The notes under the pieces were generated by a model that worked only from the letters and a program-made list of their open reading frames with translations, was not told the origin of the DNA and ran no database searches. From positions 18,080 to 82,079 of the forward strand of contig CAAERJ010000040.1 of the NCBI GenBank assembly GCA_900758375.1: a DNA stretch of 64,000 nucleotides, written 5' to 3'. Below, piece by piece: positions 55,925-64,000 of this stretch; within the stretch, counting starts at the first letter, position 1, and each line of letters opens with the position of its first letter. The translations under genes and the position numbers were made by a program. This stretch comes from an uncultured Collinsella sp. Its GTDB lineage: Bacteria > Actinomycetota > Coriobacteriia > Coriobacteriales > Coriobacteriaceae.

Positions 55925-56128
55925 TTAGCGCCAGGGGTCGGCTTCGAACAGCGGCTCGCGCTCGGGGCGGCGATCGCTGTAGGGATCGTAACCGTCATCG
56001 TCCTCGTTCTCGGCACGGATGTAGGGGTCGCGCGGCTTGGGCGCCGGTTTGGGAGAAGCCTTCGGTGCGACCGGTGCGGCGGGCGCCGCCTCAGCCACCG
56101 GTGCGGTCGTCTTGTTCTCGTCTTTCAT
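55925..56128 (-). CDS. Small Ala/Pro/Lys-rich protein, unknown
   Basis: A 67-residue low-complexity protein starting MKDENKTTAPVAEAAPAAP and ending in an acidic/aromatic part (DDDGYDPYSDRRPEREPLFEADPWR). AAGGAG lies eight bases before ATG at 56128; an ATG six bases earlier is too close to the site. No family is recognised. It may be a regulatory or scaffold peptide. Confidence 0.5.
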   Translation of the reverse strand: MKDENKTTAPVAEAAPAAPVAPKASPKPAPKPRDPYIRAENEDDDGYDPYSDRRPEREPLFEADPWR

Positions 56129-56180
56129 CTGCATAGCTCCTTGCCATGTGCTCACGTTCAACACCATCGATTGTCGCACG

Positions 56181-56217
56181 AAAAAGGGCGGCGGACCCAA
56201 TCGGATCCGCCGCCCTT
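56181..56217 (-). terminator. Terminator of clpB
   Basis: AAGGGCGGCGGA (56184-56195) pairs perfectly with TCCGCCGCCCTT (56206-56217). On the minus strand TTTTT follows. Confidence 0.9.
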
Positions 56218-56260
56218 GGCGTTCGGCTCAAAAAGCAGATTTTAAGGCATGGCCCAAAAT

Positions 56261-58888
<2,628 letters not shown>

Positions 58889-59065
58889 GGAATCACCTCT
58901 CTTGGGGCGGCCGCCCTACGGGGCGGCTTCACGTTGTTCGAGAAGTATTGTTGCCAGCTTTGTACGATCTTATACACAAATCTAAGTCTCTATATATAAG
59001 ATTTTCTGAGTGATTAAGAGATAGGGGGCAGACCCTCTCGCCCGCTGCGGCCTCGTCCCCTTACT
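58889..59065 (-). promoter_or_regulatory. clpB leader with possible operator
   Basis: ATCTTATA (58967-58974) is inverted as TATAAGAT (58995-59002) in an AT-rich stretch suitable for a promoter. A GC-rich hairpin (GCCGCCC..GGGCGGC) lies nearer the gene. No HspR HAIR box or CIRCE element was found by eye. Confidence 0.35.
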
Positions 59066-59286
59066 ATCTCAATCTGTAACATCTAGCGACTGTTTATGGC
59101 TCCAGATGTTATAGATCGAGACGAATTGTTCAGCGGCGCCCGTTTGTCTCAATCTGTAACATCTAGTCGGCAAATAGAGCTCTATCTGTTACAAATCGAG
59201 ACGAACAGAAAACACCCGGATCAAAAATCTAAATCTGTAACACCAGGCCCACTTTTAGCAGTCAAGATGTTACAAATCGAGACAAA
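59066..59286. repeat. Array of three ~80-bp CTGTAACATCTAG repeat units
   Basis: Units start near 59066, 59146 and 59227. Each has AATCTGTAACA at the left and TGTTACAAATCGAGAC (or close variant) at the right, so each unit is an imperfect ~59-bp palindrome, joined by ~21-bp spacers. Two further units lie at 61019-61157. Confidence 0.75.
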
Positions 59287-59296
59287 CCGAGAACTA

Positions 59297-59325
59297 CTAC
59301 AAAGGGGACGGGTACCTTTGTGGTA
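59297..59325. repeat. AAAGGGGACAGGCACCTTT palindromic element, copy 1
   Basis: CTACTACAAAGGGGAC.. with ..CCTTTGTGGTAG at the end of a minus-strand gene. Related copies are at 60099, 60965 and 61167. Confidence 0.7.
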
Positions 59326-59335
59326 GTCGCGGTCT

Positions 59336-60007
59336 CTACTCCTTCGCCGAACCCGTACTTCCCGATTCGACGGTCCAGGGCATCTCATCCTCGAACAGCC
59401 ATGTGCGGGCAGACCCACTATCGCGTGCAGTCTGCGGGTCAGGCAAGCAGGTCTGTTTATAGGCATCTTGGATACACTGGCCCATAAAATCGTTGAGCTC
59501 GGTCTGGTCGCCCTCCATGACATAGGCGACATCGCCGTCCATGATGTAGATGCCCGGGCCCTCATTGCCCTCGTAGCCCGGATCGTACGAGACATCACAT
59601 AACTTTGCGCCGTTTGCAGTGTCCAGCTCGATGGAAGAGTGGCATCCGCCAACCATGTCGTTCGCTTTTGCCCGATAGGACGCATATCCGTACCAACGCT
59701 TAAATGTTTTGCCCTTGAGCAGCTCGGACGCCCTATCGATCAGGCTTGTATCCGTGGTATAGCGCATGGCCCCAAGCTGAATACGCGGATAATTGCTAAT
59801 ACCCAGCACAGCCGGCTGCTCATCAAAATCAACGGTAATGGTCTCGGGCTTGTCGTCGCCGGTCAGAAGTTCGACAGATTGAGTCACAGGCTTGACCACC
59901 GGCTCCGTCACCGCAGCAGGTAGAAATGCCATACCGACAGCGCCCGCGCCAACCACAGCGATCGCAAGCACCAAGACAATCAATCCAATACGGGCAGAAC
60001 GGCTCAC
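59336..60007 (-). CDS. Membrane-anchored or secreted protein, unknown
   Basis: About 223 residues. The N-terminus SRSARIGLIVLVLAIAVVGAGAVGMAF is a signal anchor. The outer part contains four Cys in CHSS, LCDVSY, QCIQ and TCLP that could form disulfides. Start uncertain: a GTG at 60007 with GGGGTG upstream is chosen; in-frame GTGs lie up to 39 bases upstream. No family recognised. Divergent from the next gene; both ends are flanked by repeats. Confidence 0.6.
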   Translation of the reverse strand: MSRSARIGLIVLVLAIAVVGAGAVGMAFLPAAVTEPVVKPVTQSVELLTGDDKPETITVDFDEQPAVLGISNYPRIQLGAMRYTTDTSLIDRASELLKGKTFKRWYGYASYRAKANDMVGGCHSSIELDTANGAKLCDVSYDPGYEGNEGPGIYIMDGDVAYVMEGDQTELNDFMGQCIQDAYKQTCLPDPQTARDSGSARTWLFEDEMPWTVESGSTGSAKE

Positions 60008-60098
60008 GGCAAAACACCCCACAATGCAAACCTTCGCCACCTGCACTAATGATACCGCCAGCTAACACTATTACCAAAAGAAGCCGCGCGCTCCTCAC

Positions 60099-60131
60099 CA
60101 CCACAAAGGGGACAGGCACCTTTGTGATGGT
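60099..60131. repeat. AAAGGGGACAGGCACCTTT palindromic element, copy 2
   Basis: CACCACAAAGGGGACAGGCA with CCTTTGTGATGG, located between the two divergent unknown genes. Confidence 0.7.
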
Positions 60132-60241
60132 TCTCGGTTTCGACGGCCAGCTGTCACACGTTATGAGATTAAAATTGAATTGTTAGCTGAGATTATTCAT
60201 TTGTCATCGAGCTTGCCTGCTCTTTGTCTCGAGGAGCGCAT

Positions 60242-60910
60242 ATGAAGCCGCCTCATTCCACCGGTCGCAACGTCATCGCCATTCTCGCCGTACCCATCGT
60301 GATGCTCTTCCTTATCGTCATCACGCCCTTTTCCCTTGGCATCGCCTCGCCCTTCGATTTACGCGGAATGGTCGACGCCGGCTCGCGTGCCACCTCGCTT
60401 TCCTTTATCTGTCGCGGCGTGTTTTACGAAGATGGAATTCCCACCGGAATTTGGCGGTCAAAGTTGCCACTGCTCGGTCAGATCGACGGACGGCCTCCTT
60501 ATTTCTGCCTTGAACCTCAGGCGATGAATTATTTGATCGACGACCAGCCCCTCGATTCCATCACCCTCGCCTACGACTATGCTCCAAACACCGACGAGCG
60601 CCACATGAACCAAGTCCTCGACAAGCTACTTGGACAGTGCGGGCTCACCGACGAGGCCGGTCGAACCATCTATAGCAACCAGAAATTAAAGCGAACAGAA
60701 CTCCACCGTGTCGGAAAAATCAAAGGGCGAAACGGGGCCGCCTACTGGGATGCCTGGGCAACACGCGACAAGGGCGAATTCGGACACAGCACCTATATGG
60801 TCACTGTCTACACCAAAGACGGAATTAAGGACAATGTTGACGATTTCGCGTCATCCAAACTCGGCATCCCCAAAACAACCAAGCCCACCAGCCCAGATGA
60901 AATCCTGTAG
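60242..60910 (+). CDS. Membrane-anchored or secreted protein, unknown
   Basis: A 222-residue protein starting MKPPHSTGRNVIAILAVPI, with one N-terminal helix and an outer domain with Cys residues at FICRG, YFCLE and QCGLT. GAGGAG precedes ATG at 60242. No family recognised. It shares its neighbourhood and repeat flanks with the preceding gene, and a similar layout (helix plus small outer domain), but no clear sequence homology was seen. Confidence 0.6.
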   Translation: MKPPHSTGRNVIAILAVPIVMLFLIVITPFSLGIASPFDLRGMVDAGSRATSLSFICRGVFYEDGIPTGIWRSKLPLLGQIDGRPPYFCLEPQAMNYLIDDQPLDSITLAYDYAPNTDERHMNQVLDKLLGQCGLTDEAGRTIYSNQKLKRTELHRVGKIKGRNGAAYWDAWATRDKGEFGHSTYMVTVYTKDGIKDNVDDFASSKLGIPKTTKPTSPDEIL

Positions 60911-60964
60911 AGACGCTCATTAGAATGTCGTTCAGCGAGCACGGCAGCATCGAGCTCGCCCCCA

Positions 60965-60995
60965 CCACCACAAAGGGGACAGGAGCCTTTGTGAT
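60965..60995. repeat. AAAGGGGACAGGCACCTTT palindromic element, copy 3
   Basis: CACCACAAAGGGGACAGGAG with CCTTTGTGATGA, just after the stop of the plus-strand unknown gene. Confidence 0.7.
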
Positions 60996-61018
60996 GATCT
61001 TCGGCCCCGGCGTTCACC

Positions 61019-61157
61019 ATCTCGATCTGTAACATCTAGCTGCCGTTTTGGACCTCAGATGTTACAGATCGAGACGAAATGTTCAGCAGTTCCCGTTTAT
61101 CTAAATCTGTAACAACTACTCGGCAAATAAGGGTCTACCTGTTACAGAACGAGACAA
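61019..61157. repeat. Array of two ~80-bp CTGTAACATCTAG repeat units
   Basis: Units start near 61019 and 61099. The spacer GTTCAGCAG..CCCGTTT resembles the spacer GTTCAGCGG..CCCGTTT of the array at 59066, and the interior TCGGCAAATA recurs in the second unit of both arrays. Confidence 0.75.
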
Positions 61158-61166
61158 ACCGCGGAC

Positions 61167-61199
61167 CACCACAAAGGCGCCTGCCCCTTCGTGGTGGTT
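61167..61199. repeat. AAAGGGGACAGGCACCTTT palindromic element, copy 4
   Basis: ACCACCACAAAGGCGCCTGC with CCCTTCGTGGTGGT, a more diverged copy after the second array. Confidence 0.6.
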
Positions 61200-61298
61200 T
61201 TCGACAAAAAGAAACCGCCCCGAAAACAGAGACGGCATCAAGCAAGTCTATTTATTAGCGTCCCCCAAAACCCAACGAGAACGTCGCGGTAGCCCCGG

Positions 61299-61356
61299 CC
61301 ACACCTTTCCCTCGGGCGACCCTCGCGAAGCGCGTGAGCACGAGGGAAAGGTGTGG
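61299..61356 (-). terminator. Strong hairpin after the hydratase gene
   Basis: CCACACCTTTCCCTCG (61299-61314) pairs perfectly over 16 bases with 61341-61356, about 20 bases after the hydratase stop. The T-tract on the minus strand is weak, so termination efficiency is uncertain. Confidence 0.55.
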
Positions 61357-61374
61357 CGGGGGCGTACAGCAGAG

Positions 61375-63675
61375 TTACTCGGCAGCGGCCTTGAACTTGT
61401 TGTAGTTGATCAGGCAGCCGGCCTTGACGATGGCACGCTCTTCGGCCGTCATATCGGCAATGTAGAGCTCAATCTGCTCGACCGTGCCGTTGGCACGCAC
61501 CACATAGGCAGCGATGTCCTTTAGGTCGCCATCGAGCGCGGCACGGATGCCCGGCACAAAGACGTAGTCGCCCACCTCAAAGTTGGGCTCGACCTCCATC
61601 TGGAAGGGCACCATGCCCCAGTTCATCACGTTGGAGCGATAACGCTTGGTGGCGTACTCGTGGACGATGTTGGCCAGGCCGCCGATCACGCGCTGGCAGC
61701 TCGCGGCCTGCTCGCGGGCGGAACCGTCGCCGGGCTTCTTGGCATAGAGCATGGAGCCGTACTCGGTCGCCTTGGCATCGGCCGCGACACCCGCGCCGGC
61801 CAGCGCCTCAAACACGCCGGCAAGCTCGGCATCGAGCGCCGCCAGATCGCCTGCTGCTTCGCCGGCAACGCGGCGCTTTTCCACCGCGTCGACCTCCTTG
61901 GAGCGACCCACGTAGGCCGGATCGCGACGGCTCAGCGTAAACTCGGCCAAGCCCAGCGGGTTGGAGCGGAAGGAGCTCGTCTCGCCCGAGGGAATGAGCT
62001 CGTCGGTCGTGGTGACCGAGTCCATGATCTTGGAGCACACCTTGAGCAGGATATCATCGCCGAGCGGCTCCATCGCGGGCCACGGCTTGATGTTGGGGCC
62101 TTCGACCAGCTCGTCGGCAGGCTCCGCCTTACCAAAGCCCCAGTACACGCGCTTTTTGTACGGCGCGTCGTCAAAGGTGTACTCGCAGGCCTCGTCCCAG
62201 GTCTCCTCGGGCAGGTCGGTCGCCGGCGTCAGGACGCCGCCGTTGGCAGCCGTCGCCGCGATGGAGCGGGCGTCCATCAGGGCCACGGCGCTCAGCTGGC
62301 CATTACCCGGCTTGGAACCCTCGCGGTTGGGGAAGTTGCGCGTAGTGTGGCGGATCGAAAGGCCGTTGTTGGCGGGCGTGTCGCCGGCGCCAAAGCACGG
62401 ACCGCAGAACGCCGTGCGCACGATCGCACCGGCCTCCATGAGGTCGTAGATATAGCCGCGGCGTGTAAGCTCGAGCGCCACGGGCTGGCTTGTGGGATAG
62501 ACCGACAGCGAAAACTCGCCGCAGCCGGTGTTGGCGCCCTTGAGCACGCGGGCAGCCTGGACCACGGAGTCGTAGTTGCCGCCCGAGCAGCCGGCGATAA
62601 CGCCCTGCTGCACGTGCAGCTTGCCGTCGACGATCTTGTCGAGCAGGCTAAAGTGCGTCTTGCCCTCGCCGATCTTGGCGGCCTCGAGCTCGACCTCATG
62701 CAGGATGTCCTCGAGGTTCTCGTTGAGCTCCTCGATCTCAAAGCCGTTGGAAGGATGGAACGGCAGCGCGATCATGGGCTTGATGCTCGACAGATCGACC
62801 TCAACGCAGCCGTCATAGTAGGCGACATCGGCGGGCTTGAGCTCGCGGTAGTCGTCGCCGCGACCGTGCATGGCCAGGAATGCGTGCGTGTCCTCGTCAG
62901 TGGTCCAGATGCTCGACAGGCAGGTGGTCTCGGTGGTCATGACGTCAACGCCGTTGCGGTAATCGGTCGTCATGTTCGCGATGCCGGGGCCCACAAACTC
63001 CATGACCTTGTTCTTAACGTAGCCCTTGGCAAAGACGGCGCGGATGATGGCGAGCGCCACATCGTGCGGGCCGACTCCGGGGCGCGGGGCGCCCGTGAGG
63101 TAGATGGCGACGACGCCGGGATAGGCAACGTCGTAGGTGTCGCGCAGCAGCTGCTTTGCCAGCTCGCCGCCGCCCTCGCCCACGGCCATGGTGCCCAGGG
63201 CGCCATAGCGGGTGTGCGAGTCGGAACCCAGGATCATCTTGCCGCAACCGGCGAAGTTCTCGCGCATAAAGGAGTGGATGACGGCGATGTGCGGCGGGAC
63301 GAAGATGCCGCCGTACTTCTTGGCCGCGGAAAGGCCAAAGACGTGGTCGTCCTCGTTGATGGTGCCGCCCACGGCGCACAGCGAGTTATGGCAGTTGGTG
63401 AGCACGTAGGGCAGCGGGAACTGCTCCATGCCCGAGGCGCGCGCCGTCTGGATGATGCCAACGAAGGTAATGTCGTGGCTCGCCATGGCGTCGAAGCGAA
63501 TCTTGAGTGCCTCGGGATCTCCGGACGTATTGTGTGCCTGGAGGATCGAATACGCGATGGTGCCGCGCTTGGCATCCGCGGGCGTCTGCGTAATACCGCG
63601 CTCGGCAGCCTCGGCCGCAGGCACAACCTCGCTGCCGCCGCGCAGGTAGATGCCGTCCTCGTACAGCTTAACCAT
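61375..63675 (-). CDS. Aconitase-family hydratase
   Basis: A 766-residue enzyme of the aconitase/isopropylmalate isomerase superfamily. Motifs fit an iron-sulfur-dependent hydratase: GSDSHTRYGALGTMAVGEGGGELAKQLL, TDYRNGVDVMTTETTCLSS (cluster Cys), GVIAGCSGGNYD and AFCGPCFGAGDTP (further cluster Cys), and the C-terminal swivelling domain with SNVMNWGMVPF. It is shorter than typical aconitase A and of the gut-bacterial hydratase type; substrate unassigned. ATG at 63675 (MVKLYEDGIYLRGG) with GGGAG; about 60 extra upstream codons lack support. Confidence 0.85.
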   Translation of the reverse strand: MVKLYEDGIYLRGGSEVVPAAEAAERGITQTPADAKRGTIAYSILQAHNTSGDPEALKIRFDAMASHDITFVGIIQTARASGMEQFPLPYVLTNCHNSLCAVGGTINEDDHVFGLSAAKKYGGIFVPPHIAVIHSFMRENFAGCGKMILGSDSHTRYGALGTMAVGEGGGELAKQLLRDTYDVAYPGVVAIYLTGAPRPGVGPHDVALAIIRAVFAKGYVKNKVMEFVGPGIANMTTDYRNGVDVMTTETTCLSSIWTTDEDTHAFLAMHGRGDDYRELKPADVAYYDGCVEVDLSSIKPMIALPFHPSNGFEIEELNENLEDILHEVELEAAKIGEGKTHFSLLDKIVDGKLHVQQGVIAGCSGGNYDSVVQAARVLKGANTGCGEFSLSVYPTSQPVALELTRRGYIYDLMEAGAIVRTAFCGPCFGAGDTPANNGLSIRHTTRNFPNREGSKPGNGQLSAVALMDARSIAATAANGGVLTPATDLPEETWDEACEYTFDDAPYKKRVYWGFGKAEPADELVEGPNIKPWPAMEPLGDDILLKVCSKIMDSVTTTDELIPSGETSSFRSNPLGLAEFTLSRRDPAYVGRSKEVDAVEKRRVAGEAAGDLAALDAELAGVFEALAGAGVAADAKATEYGSMLYAKKPGDGSAREQAASCQRVIGGLANIVHEYATKRYRSNVMNWGMVPFQMEVEPNFEVGDYVFVPGIRAALDGDLKDIAAYVVRANGTVEQIELYIADMTAEERAIVKAGCLINYNKFKAAAE

Positions 63676-63830
63676 ACTGTCTCCCACTCTGCCCGAAAGG
63701 CTCGGGCGCATAGCATACATTCGTTCAATATCGTGCCATAGAACGGTTGCGAGTGGGTTACGAATCTGCACGTTCACTTTATCTCGGTAAAGTAAAGGGC
63801 AAGCCCGGTGCGGTCCGGCAAATTTGGTGC

Positions 63831-63879
63831 AAGAGCGTCCCTTTCGACTAGTCATTTAAGAACGTCCCCACTGACTACC
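63831..63879. repeat. GAACGTCCC-family repeat, copy 2
   Basis: CAAGAGCGTCCC, then GACTAGTCATTTAAGAACGT, then CCCCACTGACTA: the same modules as at 13028-13070 (GACTAGTCGTTTAAGAACGT and TCCCTAATGACTA). Confidence 0.7.
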
Positions 63880-63947
63880 CATAACAACGCCGATGTTTTG
63901 GCGCGGACAGACACTATGACCCAATCCGAGGGCACTAAAAAGATAGG

Positions 63948-63977
63948 AGCCCCCGCTCGTGACCGCGGGTCGGGGCT
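63948..63977 (-). terminator. Possible terminator of a gene beyond the window
   Basis: AGCCCC and GGGGCT arms enclose further GC pairing (CGC..GCG). On the minus strand CCTATCTTTTT follows, suggesting a minus-strand gene ending beyond position 64000. Confidence 0.5.
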
Positions 63978-64000
63978 GCGACAATGATGTTGAAGTGCCA

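Larger units (their letters stand above)
63676..64000. other. Upstream region of the hydratase and window edge
   Basis: It should contain the hydratase promoter and a repeat element (63831-63879). No gene is seen. Confidence 0.5.

Noticed and set aside
59066..61157. CRISPR array
   Set aside because: Units are ~59-bp palindromes with an 80-bp period, only two or three per locus, and the spacers are conserved between loci. No cas genes are present.
61660..63741. Long open frame antisense to the hydratase
   Set aside because: Low-complexity translation with no motif; the hydratase strand carries all family signatures.

Overview
The window looks like chromosomal DNA from a Coriobacteriia actinobacterium, most probably Collinsella or a close relative. 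The basis is high GC, an actinobacterial pknB/fha/PP2C/ftsW-pbp locus, a pyruvate:ferredoxin oxidoreductase and a mannose-family PTS of a gut anaerobe, and abundant short palindromic intergenic repeats. The species is inferred from gene content; no 16S gene is present. Most genes in the first 31 kb lie on the minus strand.

Layout. 1-8.7 kb: a small phosphoesterase, then two paralogous LytS/LytTR two-component systems around a glycosyltransferase, an Atg22-like MFS transporter and a zinc-dependent phospholipase C-like protein. 8.8-14.1 kb: amidohydrolase, APC amino-acid permease, a secreted C39-like cysteine peptidase and carbamate kinase. 14.2-18.3 kb: a structured intergenic region and nifJ. 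18.8-25.5 kb: a lower-GC accessory island bracketed by a truncated and an intact copy of one FHA-domain gene. It carries a radical SAM/SPASM peptide maturase, two homologous Cys/Asp-rich precursor peptides that start KHIHP, a 35-residue membrane peptide too short for routine gene calling, a convergent ABC exporter, a decayed methyltransferase and a possible transposase scrap. This is the most interesting system here: a candidate thioether (ranthipeptide-like) RiPP cluster.

25.5-34.5 kb: an FHA gene, a Ser/Thr kinase with an apparent one-base frameshift and a membrane-anchored partner, then recR, a YbaB-family gene, dnaX and small membrane proteins. 34.6-44.7 kb: the main Ser/Thr phosphorylation and cell-wall operon: a polytopic kinase, FhaA-like and FhaB-like proteins, PP2C phosphatase, an FtsW/RodA-PBP fusion and PknB with four PASTA repeats. 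45-48.5 kb: tRNA-Arg(CCT) with duplicated 3'-end scars, then a manXYZ-type PTS with a DUF956 gene. 48.9-54.1 kb: hypA and a large iron-sulfur FAD oxidoreductase, divergent from a TetR regulator and a DUF5692-type membrane protein, with two matching 15-bp operators in the divergent promoter. 54.3-64 kb: a membrane-anchored unknown protein, clpB, two unknown membrane-anchored proteins embedded in repeat arrays, and an aconitase-family hydratase.

Four families of short palindromic repeats recur between genes: GCGGTGAAATAGG elements (4 copies), AAAGGGGACAGGCACCTTT elements (4), 80-bp-period CTGTAACATCTAG units (5) and GAACGTCCC elements (at least 3). They sit mostly at gene ends and look like small mobile or nucleoid-associated repeats. 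Start codons were chosen by ribosome-binding site and family alignment. All homology statements come from reading motifs, not from database searches.
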